The position numbers and the translations under genes are program-made. The notes under the pieces are model-generated. The model was not told the DNA's origin, did not search any database, and saw only the letters and a list, made by a program, of their open reading frames with translations. From the NCBI GenBank assembly GCA_031551045.1, contig JAVBOD010000077.1, positions 1 through 46,063 on the forward strand: DNA of 46,063 nucleotides, given 5' to 3'. Below are positions 15,580-23,898 of the stretch, piece by piece. Position 1 is the first letter of the stretch. Each line of letters opens with the position of its first letter. This stretch comes from JAVBOD01 sp031551045 (lineage in GTDB: Bacteria; Bacteroidota; Bacteroidia; Bacteroidales; UBA932).

Positions 15580-16173
15580 ATGAACACTACACTTATTGAA
15601 GAAGTAAAAAGCACCGTGAAAAATTGGTGGGTATCCCTTGTGTTGGGAATTATGTTTGTTATTGTATCCTTATGGCTGATGTTTCAGCCGCTGGAAGGAT
15701 ATGCGGCATTGGCAGTTGTATTCAGCATTTGCATGTTTGTCAGCGGGATTATGGAAATTGTTTTTGCGGCCAGCAACCGTAAAACGCTGCCGGGTTGGGG
15801 CTGGTACCTGGCCTGCGGTATTATTGATGTATTGCTGGGCTTGGTGCTGATTGCATTTCCGTTCGTAACGGCTGCCATTATCCCGTTCGTATTGGCGTTC
15901 TGGATTATGTTCCGCGGTTTCACGGCGGTTGGCTATGCAATGGATTTGAATCGTTTCGGCGTACAAGGTTGGGGCTGGTATCTGGTATTCGGCATCCTGT
16001 CTATCATCTGCTCATTGGCCGTTATTTGGCAACCTGCTGCCGGCGCATTAGCTTCGGTGTATATCATAGCTTTTGCGTTCCTGTTCATGGGCTTTTTCCG
16101 CATTATGCTGTCGTTCGACCTGCGCCGTTTATACAAGCACGGTAAGGAATTGAAAGAAAAAATGGCGGAGTAG
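15580..16173 (+). CDS. HdeD-family (DUF308) membrane protein
   Basis: This is an integral inner-membrane protein of 197 residues with six hydrophobic segments arranged as three repeated pairs. Examples are WWVSLVLGIMFVIVSLWLMFQPLEGYAAL, GWGWYLACGIIDVLLGLVLIAFP and GWGWYLVFGILSIICSLAVIWQP. The repeated GWGWYL...G...........P pattern is the DUF308/HdeD hallmark. HdeD in E. coli is linked to acid resistance, but the biochemical role of the family is unknown. It is divergent from the LytS/LytTR operon, which could therefore control it; that is inference. Confidence 0.88.
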   Translation: MNTTLIEEVKSTVKNWWVSLVLGIMFVIVSLWLMFQPLEGYAALAVVFSICMFVSGIMEIVFAASNRKTLPGWGWYLACGIIDVLLGLVLIAFPFVTAAIIPFVLAFWIMFRGFTAVGYAMDLNRFGVQGWGWYLVFGILSIICSLAVIWQPAAGALASVYIIAFAFLFMGFFRIMLSFDLRRLYKHGKELKEKMAE

Positions 16174-16254
16174 CCAAAAGAATAATATAGGGCCTTTACG
16201 GTTCTCCGGTATTGGTCGAAAGAAAAAGAACCGACCATGAGGACGCTTCATTGC

Positions 16255-16312
16255 TACCAAATATTACATTCTTAACTGAGTAAAGAATGAGCAATAGTTT
16301 ATTACCAAATAT
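16255..16312. promoter_or_regulatory. Direct and inverted repeats upstream of the sulfatase gene
   Basis: TACCAAATAT occurs twice (16255-16264 and 16303-16312), 48 bp apart, flanking an inverted repeat CATTCTT (16267-16273) / AAGAATG (16283-16289). The second copy ends 8 bp before the sulfatase start. Operator or leader-hairpin roles are possible; no clear TAnnTTTG box is present. Confidence 0.35.
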
Positions 16313-16320
16313 ATCGTAAT

Positions 16321-17907
16321 ATGAATTTAAAAACATCACTAAAACAATGCGGAAAAGCGGCTGCCGTGGGAGCGATTCTGGCTGCCGGCACATTAGTTCC
16401 GCAGAAAGCAGAGGCTCAAAAAGCAGCAGAAAGTAAAGGGAAACCGAATATCCTTGTCATCATGGGCGACGATATCGGCGTGTGGAACCTGAGTTGCTGG
16501 AGCCGCGGTATGATGGGATTTCGAACGCCAAATATCGACAGGATTGCCAACGAAGGAGTTTTGTTTACCGACTATTACGGCCAGCAATCTTGTACGGCGG
16601 GCCGGTCGGCGTTTATTACCGGGCAATGCCCGTTCCGTACCGGATTATCCAAAGTGGGGATGCCGGGCGCAAAGGTAGGGATACAAAAAGAAGACCCGAC
16701 GATTGCCGAATTGCTGAAACCGCTGGGCTATATGTGCGGACAGTTCGGTAAAAACCACCTGGGCGACGGCGACGAGTTCCTTCCGACCAACCACGGCTTC
16801 GATGAGTTTTTCGGCAATCTCTATCACCTCAATGCAGAGGAAGAGCCTGAACGTCCCGATTACCCGAAAGACCCCGAATACCGCAAAAAATTCGGCCCCC
16901 GTGGCGTCATCCGTTCTACGGCAGATGGTAAAGTGGAAGACACCGGCCCCTTGACAAAAAAACGGATGGAAACCGTGGATGAGGAGTTTTTGGCTGCCAC
17001 CAAGGATTTCATTACCCGTCAACACAACGCCGGAAAACCCTTCTTTACATGGTTCAACTCTACCCGTATGCACGTATTTACCCACCTGAAACCGGGCGTA
17101 GAAGGTAAAACCGGACTGGGCATACAAGCCGACGGGACTACTGAGCACGATGGACATGTAGGCGAGTTGCTGAAATTATTGGACGAATTGGGAATTGCCG
17201 AAAATACCATTGTTATTTATACCACCGATAACGGCGCCATGAAATGCGAATGGCCCGACGGCGGTTCTTCCCCTTTCCGTGGCGAAAAGAACACCAACTG
17301 GGAAGGCGCTTACCGCGTGCCCTGCCTTATGCGTTGGCCGGCACAAGTAAAAGCCGGACAAGAAATCAATGACATTTTCTCGGCCGAAGACTGGCTGCCT
17401 ACCTTGGTAGCGGCTGCCGGTGGCGATCCGGATTTGCGAGAAAATGCCCGCAAAGGCATTCAGGCCGGAAGCAAATACTTCAAGGTATATATCGATGGTT
17501 ACAACCAATTGCCGTTGTTGACCGGAAAAACGGACAAAGGCCCCCGGAATGAATTCTTCTATTTCAGCGATGATGGGGAATTAGTCGGATTCCGCCAAGG
17601 AAATTTTAAGTATATATATCAGGTGCAACGCGCTCAGGGGCAGGCTGTTTGGAGCGAACCATTCGTTAAGCTACGCGGCCCGAAAGTCATAGACTTACGT
17701 TCCGACCCCTTTGAGACTGCCTGGGGCAATTCTTCTTATTACGATGCCTGGGGAATGGAAAATGCCTACAGGATAGTTCCGGCACAAGCTACCGTTGCGA
17801 AATACCTGGCAACCTACAAGGAGTTTCCGCCACGGCAAGAACCGGCATCGTTTAATATCGATGCGCAAATAGAAGCCATGAAGCGTATGATTACCAACAA
17901 GTATTAG
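16321..17907 (+). CDS. Exported sulfatase, formylglycine type (arylsulfatase-like)
   Basis: Sulfatases hydrolyse sulfate esters. The protein has 528 residues with an N-terminal signal peptide (about 1-32, ending in QKAEAQ), so it acts in the periplasm or outside. The metal-binding DD pair is at 50-51 in MGDDIG. The active-site motif is C91-T-A-G-R in QQSCTAGRSAFITGQ, a Cys-type site that a maturase must convert to formylglycine. TTDNGA (near 301-306) supplies further metal ligands, and a GNFKYIYQ segment is in the C-terminal part. No maturase, SusC/D pair or other polysaccharide genes are adjacent, which is unusual for a Bacteroidota sulfatase. The substrate is not known. Confidence 0.9.
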   Translation: MNLKTSLKQCGKAAAVGAILAAGTLVPQKAEAQKAAESKGKPNILVIMGDDIGVWNLSCWSRGMMGFRTPNIDRIANEGVLFTDYYGQQSCTAGRSAFITGQCPFRTGLSKVGMPGAKVGIQKEDPTIAELLKPLGYMCGQFGKNHLGDGDEFLPTNHGFDEFFGNLYHLNAEEEPERPDYPKDPEYRKKFGPRGVIRSTADGKVEDTGPLTKKRMETVDEEFLAATKDFITRQHNAGKPFFTWFNSTRMHVFTHLKPGVEGKTGLGIQADGTTEHDGHVGELLKLLDELGIAENTIVIYTTDNGAMKCEWPDGGSSPFRGEKNTNWEGAYRVPCLMRWPAQVKAGQEINDIFSAEDWLPTLVAAAGGDPDLRENARKGIQAGSKYFKVYIDGYNQLPLLTGKTDKGPRNEFFYFSDDGELVGFRQGNFKYIYQVQRAQGQAVWSEPFVKLRGPKVIDLRSDPFETAWGNSSYYDAWGMENAYRIVPAQATVAKYLATYKEFPPRQEPASFNIDAQIEAMKRMITNKY

Positions 17908-17975
17908 CAAATGTGCATATACCTTGCAGTTATCCGGGGCTCCTGTCTCAAAATAGTCCCGCGATAATTTGAGTC

Positions 17976-18011
17976 AAAAAAAGCGAACTCTTTACGGGTT
18001 CGCTTTTTTTA
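17976..18011 (+). terminator. Terminator after the sulfatase gene
   Basis: AAGCGAAC (17981-17988) pairs with GTTCGCTT (17998-18005), followed by T-rich sequence; A-runs on the left also make it usable from the other strand, where the cysteate-synthase-like gene converges. Confidence 0.75.
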
Positions 18012-18080
18012 TGCCGCATGGAATATATCTTAGCTTGGCAATAGTGCAGCGGCTAAAGCAATTGCTCGTTTCATGTTTTC

Positions 18081-19367
18081 TTAAAACAATTCTTCCGTTT
18101 GCCGCAATACCTCTTGCTCATCGGGATGGAAAGGGAATACAATCGATGGTTTCAGATAGTGGAGTGGTTTTCCGGCCTTGAATCGTTTTTCTCCTCCGCC
18201 GGTAATATTCAGCATTACCACATCTTGCTTTTTTACCGTGCCTTTCTTTACTTCGTTAATCAGGCTTGCCACTGCAATAGCTGCTGCCGGATGAATATCG
18301 ATGCCTTCTACTTTTTCGAATACTTCGGCCGCTTGCCGCGCTTCCTCGTTGGTGGCGCATACAATATGCCCGCCCGAATCTTTCAACGCGTCGAACAGCC
18401 CGCCTGCAATGCCATACGGAGGTTTGCGGTTCGAGAGTACTTTGGCGTCGATTTGTTCTACCTGTTTTCGCGCTTCGTGTTCGTGAAGCGGAGGTAAGTC
18501 GCGCGAATTGTTTTGCCACGCATCGAACATCGGAAGGAACGGTACGTTTTGCGATACCATCAATTTCATTTTATGGGAGCCGAAACGCCCGTCGGCAATC
18601 AGGCGTAAATTGGCCTCCCACGCGGCAATGGCGCCGGTTCCGCTTCCCACGGCTTGAAAATAATAGTCGGGAATCCGCCCGATAAACGTAGTGGCCGACA
18701 ACATGGTGGTGGCCATCCCGTCGCGGCGCGCCACGTTTTTGGCGCCGCCTTCGGCAAAAAATCGATTGGATTTTACTACGATGTTACTCAAATGAATGGC
18801 GTCGAAATAATCGCTGCCGCTCGCGCTGGAAATAAGTTTCACACAATCGTTCAAAGGCGCCTCGAACCATAAGGCGTTGACGCAGTCTTCGGGAACGCAC
18901 AGCAATAGCGGAACAGTATTGTCGGAACAAACCTTGGCAAAAGCCCTTGCAGTGTTTCCGGCCGAAGCCACCACCAATATTTTTTGTTCATCGGCCACTA
19001 AACGGGCGCATACCGAGTAGGCTTCCGTTTCTTTGAACGAACAGGTTTGCATGCGGATGCCTTTCTCCGGCCAGTAACCGTTGAACGTGATATATAAATT
19101 TTCTAACCCCAAACATTTTGCAAAACCTTCGCTTTTGTAGGTCAGCGGAGCATCTGAGCCATGTAACATGCGATGTATGGGCAGCCAGTCGGCAAACCGG
19201 TAAAGGCCGTATTCATCGGGTTTTAATGAAAGTTGTAGGTGTTCGTAAACCGCGCGTATTAAGGAAGGCGTATCGCCTTGCGGGTCGTCCAGTAACCAGC
19301 CGGTATCGTCGAAAACGCGGCCGGTGGCAACATTCTGGAGTTGGTAATGCGTAGGTGTAATGGTCAT
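18081..19367 (-). CDS. Probable cysteate synthase (threonine-synthase-like PLP enzyme)
   Basis: This is a fold type II PLP enzyme of 428 residues, cytoplasmic. It is not the ThrC type, which starts with a different N-terminal domain. The PLP lysine is probably K112 in TCSFKETEA. YKSEGFAKCLGLENLYITFNGYWPEKG and the preceding FRFADWLPIHRML-like block (YRFADWLPIHRML here) match what I recall of cysteate synthases, which make L-cysteate from O-phosphoserine and sulfite. The phosphate loop is ASAGNTARAFA, and MLNITGGGEKRF near the end binds the cofactor. In Bacteroidota this enzyme feeds sulfonolipid (capnine) synthesis. The alternative is an atypical threonine synthase. The gene stands alone and converges on the sulfatase gene. 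Confidence 0.7.
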   Translation of the reverse strand: MTITPTHYQLQNVATGRVFDDTGWLLDDPQGDTPSLIRAVYEHLQLSLKPDEYGLYRFADWLPIHRMLHGSDAPLTYKSEGFAKCLGLENLYITFNGYWPEKGIRMQTCSFKETEAYSVCARLVADEQKILVVASAGNTARAFAKVCSDNTVPLLLCVPEDCVNALWFEAPLNDCVKLISSASGSDYFDAIHLSNIVVKSNRFFAEGGAKNVARRDGMATTMLSATTFIGRIPDYYFQAVGSGTGAIAAWEANLRLIADGRFGSHKMKLMVSQNVPFLPMFDAWQNNSRDLPPLHEHEARKQVEQIDAKVLSNRKPPYGIAGGLFDALKDSGGHIVCATNEEARQAAEVFEKVEGIDIHPAAAIAVASLINEVKKGTVKKQDVVMLNITGGGEKRFKAGKPLHYLKPSIVFPFHPDEQEVLRQTEELF

Positions 19368-19833
19368 TGATGAAATAAAAAATGTTATGCTGAGAATGGT
19401 TGCCGGGAATTATTCATTGGATAATCCCCGTATTCTTTGGGCGTCGCTATTTTTGTTTATAATGCGGGATAGTAAAATCATTTGTATTGCCGGTCGTCAG
19501 AAAATGAGCTTTGCTGGCATCTGCTAATTCTAATTAGCCGCAAAAATACGAAATTTTTCAAGAAGAGCATATTACACAGGATACGGATTTTGGAAAAACG
19601 GAGTAATCCGATAGATGGTCAGTGCTATATGCTGTATTTTGTGCAATTTTTCCATTGCCGAAAAATACGTTTTAAGCAGCATAACGCAGGCAGACGGTTT
19701 CCAAATCGTTACCCGAAATAAATACGGGCATGATTGATAGGTGATTTTATTCAGTGTTGTAGTAATGTTGCATAGCAGCAAAAAATTCGTATGCCAAAGA
19801 GGCTGTCTTATTCCAAGTTTATTATCGATTCTT
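19368..19833. other. 466-bp intergenic region without a gene
   Basis: It lies between the start of the cysteate-synthase-like gene and the 3' end of the sensor kinase gene, so it should hold the promoter of the former. A minus-strand TATTTTTG box at 19541-19548 is the best candidate but has no TTG at -33 and would leave a leader of about 165 bp. Short open frames here show no family features. No RNA gene or strong hairpin was recognised. Confidence 0.5.
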
Positions 19834-21690
19834 TTATATTTTTAACTCCACATTTGCTTCCGTGCCTTTTCCCGGCTCCGAATAAATCTCTATACTGCCA
19901 CCGAAAGCAGCAAGACGAATATGTAGATTCTTTATTCCCATGCCCTGCGGAACGGTTTGCGGATCAAAGCCACAGCCATTATCCACTACCGAAAGATAGG
20001 CCATTTCTTCATCTGTGTTGAGATGAACTTCTATGCGGGTTGCTTTGGCATGGCGTAGGGCATTGCTTACTAATTCGTAGGCGCAACGGTAAAGTACCAG
20101 TTCTTTTTCAGGGTCGAACCGGTGTCCCGGTTCCGGGCAATGGAATTCCGCTTCGGGAATAGAACGGCAAAAATCATCCAATGCTGCCGCCAATCCTTTT
20201 TCCATTAAGATGGCAGGCATAATATGATGCGCCACCCGCCGCAGTTCTACAATGGATTTATCGAGTCCGTCCAATGCTTTATTGAAATAATCCGCTTCTT
20301 TGTTTTCGAGAACAGAATATGACTTCATAATATTCATATTGTTTTTTACTACCGAGAGCATAGCGCCGACCCCATCGTGCAAATCGCGGGCGATGATTTC
20401 GCGTTCTGCTTTTTCGGCGTCTAAAGCCGAACGGGTAGCAATCAATTCTTTTTCCTGTTCCAACTGTTTAATTTGTTGTTCTGTTATTTTCCGCTTTTGT
20501 GTAGACAAACGGTAGCGATAAAACAAAAGCCCCATGGCCAGCAGTAACGCTACGGTAATTGCCACGCCTAAGCCTATGTACAGTTCCAGGGTCGCAATAC
20601 GCATCTCTTTCTGTCCGGTTTTATACTGTACTTCCATGCCGGCCATGGTCTCCCGAAAGTTCTTATCCGTATTCAGTTTTATCTGATTGGAATGAAGCCG
20701 TAAATAATGATAAGCTTGCTCCTTGTTCCCTGCAAATATTTCGGCTACAGCTATATTAAAAGCTATATTAGGATTTAATTCTATCGCGGAAGGGTTGATT
20801 TTCATGGCTTTTAACGCATATTTTTCCCCGATTTCGTATTGTCCTTTGTATAAATAAATATCCGACAGCGTTGCCAATACTTTAGCCATTACCGATATAT
20901 CTCCGTCTTCTTCGGCATAGGTTAAAGCTTTTTCGGCACATTCTATGGCTTGGGCATAATTTTTCCGTTTCAGGTGCACCTTTGCTAATCCTTCCATACC
21001 GTACGACATATAAAAGGCTATCCCTCCTGTGTTTTTTTGAAACTGGTAAAGAGTATCGGCCACGTGAAATGTCCGTAGCATATTTTCTTCTGCCAATTCA
21101 AGATATCCTCTCTCTAAATATACCGCACCTATGATGTAGTATATCTGAGGGCGTATGTAATTGATGGATAAATCTCCTATTTCGTTATATTTTTTCAAAG
21201 CTTGCTCGGCATAGTAAAGCGCCTGGCTATAATTGCTTATATTGTAAAAACATTCGCTGAGGTTGGCCATAGACCTGACCACATTGGAGCGTTCTCTTTT
21301 ACTTTTACCTGCTTCTGCAACATCCAGCGCCTCCAGATAATACTTCAGCGCTTCGGAGTGTTTCCTATCAAAAACATAGGCATTAGCAATGTTCACTAAG
21401 ATGCGCCCTCCCTCGTATTCTTTCCCGCCCGGAATATCCAGCGCTTTTCTCAGATAAAAACGGGCGGAGTCGGTATGGCCGTTTTTGGTGTATAACACCC
21501 CTATGCGAAAAAGGTATCCTATTTTCTCGTTATTAGTCGCTTTTGGCAAGCTCAATTTGTGTAGTACCGAATCAAGCAGGAGCCTGTCGAAATCCGTCAT
21601 CTGGGGGGCGGCAAGTGGATTACCCGCTGGTAAAAACAGGACGAAAAGGCTTATATATAGTGACCGGATAAAAAACGGCATAACATTCAT
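19834..21690 (-). CDS. TPR-containing sensor histidine kinase (NarL/DesK-type)
   Basis: This is a membrane sensor kinase of 618 residues. A signal peptide (about 1-28) precedes a periplasmic array of tetratricopeptide repeats (about 55-330, for example HSEALKYYLEALDVAEAG and YSQALYYAEQALKKYNEIGD). A single membrane helix follows at 369-391, then a coiled coil and a HisKA_3 domain with H438 in ARDLHDGVGAMLS, and a HATPase_c domain with LVSNALRHAKAT and VVDNGCGFD. The TPR sensor implies a protein or peptide ligand; this is inference. The start codon is directly adjacent to the stop of the regulator gene, so the two are co-transcribed with the regulator first. Confidence 0.93.
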   Translation of the reverse strand: MNVMPFFIRSLYISLFVLFLPAGNPLAAPQMTDFDRLLLDSVLHKLSLPKATNNEKIGYLFRIGVLYTKNGHTDSARFYLRKALDIPGGKEYEGGRILVNIANAYVFDRKHSEALKYYLEALDVAEAGKSKRERSNVVRSMANLSECFYNISNYSQALYYAEQALKKYNEIGDLSINYIRPQIYYIIGAVYLERGYLELAEENMLRTFHVADTLYQFQKNTGGIAFYMSYGMEGLAKVHLKRKNYAQAIECAEKALTYAEEDGDISVMAKVLATLSDIYLYKGQYEIGEKYALKAMKINPSAIELNPNIAFNIAVAEIFAGNKEQAYHYLRLHSNQIKLNTDKNFRETMAGMEVQYKTGQKEMRIATLELYIGLGVAITVALLLAMGLLFYRYRLSTQKRKITEQQIKQLEQEKELIATRSALDAEKAEREIIARDLHDGVGAMLSVVKNNMNIMKSYSVLENKEADYFNKALDGLDKSIVELRRVAHHIMPAILMEKGLAAALDDFCRSIPEAEFHCPEPGHRFDPEKELVLYRCAYELVSNALRHAKATRIEVHLNTDEEMAYLSVVDNGCGFDPQTVPQGMGIKNLHIRLAAFGGSIEIYSEPGKGTEANVELKI

Positions 21691-22305
21691 CTATTCTAAC
21701 AAACCTTCTTTACGGGCCTTCGTAACAAGCTCAACCGGATTTGAGGCGTTCAATTTTAAGTTCAATTTTTTACGAAACGATCGAACTGTTGAAAGTTCTA
21801 CTCTTAGTTGTCCTGCAATTTGAAGGCTACTCATTCCGATAGCAACCATTTGCAACACCTGTTTTTCACGCGGGGTAAGGCTGACTGCCTGTTGGGTTGT
21901 CTTCCGTATAACCTGCTCCATCTTCCGGCTAACATAAATTTCTCCATTTTTTACTGCGTTAATTGCTTCAAGCACTTCTCCCACAGCTTCGCTTTTCACG
22001 ATATAGCCCGAAGCGCCGTTTTTCAGCATAAGCATCACCGTTGAATATTCGTTATGTCCTGTCAGTATAATGATTTTTAGTTCCGGGTACAGCTTGTGCA
22101 TCTCGGCACAAAAAACAATGCCATTGCCGTCGATCATATTGATGTCGAGTAACAGTATGTCCGGAAGATTTGAGGCTAATGTCTTCCGGCATTCCGACAA
22201 CTTTAGTGAATATCCGGTAACATGAGCGAAGCCCGAATGGTTGATTACCGGAATCAATAATTCCACCACCATCGCGTGGTCGTCCGCTATATGTACAGTC
22301 ACCAT
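21691..22305 (-). CDS. LuxR/NarL-family response regulator
   Basis: This is a two-component transcription regulator of 204 residues. The receiver domain has D8/D9, the phosphoacceptor D54 in ILLLDINM, and the IVKSEAV lysine. The LuxR-type HTH domain (about 138-200) shows SLTPREKQVLQMVAIGMSSLQIAGQL and ELSTVRSFRKKLNLKLNA. It is the first gene of the operon with the TPR kinase and is divergent from the exported-protein gene at 22490. A palindrome lies in the shared promoter region (22358-22381), which makes autoregulation plausible. Confidence 0.94.
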   Translation of the reverse strand: MVTVHIADDHAMVVELLIPVINHSGFAHVTGYSLKLSECRKTLASNLPDILLLDINMIDGNGIVFCAEMHKLYPELKIIILTGHNEYSTVMLMLKNGASGYIVKSEAVGEVLEAINAVKNGEIYVSRKMEQVIRKTTQQAVSLTPREKQVLQMVAIGMSSLQIAGQLRVELSTVRSFRKKLNLKLNASNPVELVTKARKEGLLE

Positions 22306-22331
22306 ATTTTTTATTTATTCTTTTGTTACTG

Positions 22332-22407
22332 CAAAAATAATCATCTCATGAAATCCGTTTATCCCCCGATGTGGGGATAAATATACGAAACTTCTCCCAT
22401 AATTTTG
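22332..22407. promoter_or_regulatory. Divergent promoters with a shared palindromic operator
   Basis: Positions 22358-22366 (TTTATCCCC) and 22373-22381 (GGGGATAAA) form a perfect 9-bp inverted repeat around CGATGT. On the minus strand TATTTTTG (22332-22339) is a -7 box for the regulator; 19 bp away its -33 site would be 22359-22361, inside the left arm. On the plus strand TAATTTTG (22400-22407) is a -7 box for the gene at 22490; its -33 site would be 22378-22380, inside the right arm. Neither promoter has a TTG at -33, which fits activator dependence. The element is symmetrical about both promoters. Confidence 0.6.
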
Positions 22408-22489
22408 CTTCTACAAAATTAAAATTAGTGAAAAAATCAATATTAAACAATCATCAACCACCAAATAGGGCGCATAAAAAAGAAAAAAC

Positions 22490-23419
22490 ATGAAGTTGAA
22501 AACACTCTTATTTACAGGAATATTCGTTTGCATCGCAGGAGCGGCAGTGGCGCAGCACTCGAAAGCGGAGAGAAAAGCAGCCATTGAAGAGGCGCTCGGA
22601 TATGCGGAAACCGTGGCCTTTACGTACACCGATTGGGGTGCAAAATTTACGAAAAACTATCTTCGCAACAACTCTTTGAGTCAACAGCGCGCTTTTGTTT
22701 TTTATACGGGCGACGCATCCGGGTTGGACGTGAGTGTGGAGCAGCGCGAACCGTTGATCGGCACACGCTGGGTCAGGTTCGCATCCAGCCGCGTTATGGG
22801 CCATATTGGTTTGTTCGGCGGCGATTACGTTATTATTGCGGGAAGTTATGACTTGCTGGTCCCCCGCAATGGCGGCAACGCAGAGAAAACCAAAAACGGA
22901 ATAACATTCGACGTCGATACGCTGACTTTCAATTTCGAGGCAGGAAAATACTATACGATAGACCGCAGGGTGAACGAAGACAACAAAATCGAGTTCTCCA
23001 TCGGTGAAACATCGCCGGCGGATTATTCCGCTTTCCAGCGTGAAAACCCCGGCCATATAGACGGAACATGGAGCGGCGAAAAGAGAACGCTGAATAGCAT
23101 TAACACCTGTTCCATGCAGTATAACATCGAAGGGAACCGAATGGTATTTGAGGGTAAGAACGGGAAGAAACCGTTCGTTGCGGAGGGCCGTATCATGTAT
23201 AATGAGAACACCATTATTTTCATCCCCGAAAAGGGCGTTGCCAACGGAAAAGAAATCGAAGACTTCGACCGTCAGCCGCCATATAGCTGGTATTACACCC
23301 TCGGCGATGGCTTGCTCCTCCTCGAAGGCACGAAGAAAATGAATTTTGCGGGTGCACGGCCGTTTAATATAGGTATGACTATTTGGGAAAATGCCGGCGA
23401 ACTTCGTAAAACGGATTGA
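22490..23419 (+). CDS. Exported protein of unknown function
   Basis: I do not recognise this 309-residue protein. It has a clear signal peptide (MKLKTLLFTGIFVCIAGAAVAQ) and no further membrane helix, so it is likely periplasmic or on the surface. The mature part is beta-rich, with several hydrophilic strands and segments such as GHIDGTWSGEKRTL and AGKYYTIDRR. The GTWSG...Y.I.GN.M.....K..F...G pattern in the second half looks like a small lipocalin-like or META-like barrel; this is a guess from the look of the sequence. It is the first of four same-strand genes ending at 25173 and is divergent from the LuxR-type regulator. A long open frame on the opposite strand is a shadow. Confidence 0.75.
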   Translation: MKLKTLLFTGIFVCIAGAAVAQHSKAERKAAIEEALGYAETVAFTYTDWGAKFTKNYLRNNSLSQQRAFVFYTGDASGLDVSVEQREPLIGTRWVRFASSRVMGHIGLFGGDYVIIAGSYDLLVPRNGGNAEKTKNGITFDVDTLTFNFEAGKYYTIDRRVNEDNKIEFSIGETSPADYSAFQRENPGHIDGTWSGEKRTLNSINTCSMQYNIEGNRMVFEGKNGKKPFVAEGRIMYNENTIIFIPEKGVANGKEIEDFDRQPPYSWYYTLGDGLLLLEGTKKMNFAGARPFNIGMTIWENAGELRKTD

Positions 23420-23462
23420 CAATATATTAACCGCCCTGTACGGGCATATAAAAATAAGGAAA

Positions 23463-23825
23463 ATGAGCATGAAGAAAAATGTGGTTTTGGGGTTAGTAAT
23501 TGTGCTGACTGCGAATTTATTATTAACAGGGTGTGCTACCAAATTACCAATGAATAATATCCCGGTAGATCAACGGGCAACATTGATTGTTTCTACATAT
23601 TTTAGTGTAAGGTCTTTTTCTGATACGAAAGTAAATTGGAAAGGGACGCCATGGGGCAAAGTGGCTGTACCTATACCGAGTGGTCTCCACTCAATGAGCC
23701 TGTCTTATAATAATAACCATATATTAATTTCGGACCGCTTTCAATTTAATTTTAAAGCGGGTAAAACATACCAGTTGATTCGTACTGCTACTAATGCCCT
23801 TCGCATTGAAGAAGTGAATGAATGA
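23463..23825 (+). CDS. Small lipoprotein of unknown function
   Basis: The predicted protein has 120 residues. Starting at ATG 23463 it gives MSMKKN followed by a hydrophobic stretch and a lipobox LLLTGC, so it should be lipid-anchored. An in-frame ATG at 23391 would put 24 extra residues before the signal and is less likely. The mature part contains RATLIVSTYFSVRSFSDTKVNW and FNFKAGKTYQLI. The same phrase type, NFEAGKYYTID, occurs in the preceding gene product, so the two may share a domain. Confidence 0.72.
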   Translation: MSMKKNVVLGLVIVLTANLLLTGCATKLPMNNIPVDQRATLIVSTYFSVRSFSDTKVNWKGTPWGKVAVPIPSGLHSMSLSYNNNHILISDRFQFNFKAGKTYQLIRTATNALRIEEVNE

Positions 23826-23898
23826 CGGTAACGGTGAGTAAGATGGAACTTGACTAATCAAAAAAACGCTCTGCAAGGGGCATAAAAAGGAAAAGAAG

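Noticed and set aside
17930..17975. Possible insertion-sequence end (CTGTCTCAAAATAG)
   Set aside because: The word resembles some IS ends, but no transposase, inverted partner or target duplication was found, only the terminator that follows.
18081..19367. Naming the gene thrC
   Set aside because: The N-terminal domain and lysine motif do not fit ThrC; a cysteate-synthase-like call is better supported.
22508..23542. Long open frame on the minus strand (344 codons)
   Set aside because: It is antisense to the gene at 22490, which has a clean signal peptide and a promoter. The minus frame lacks recognisable domains and has shadow-like composition.
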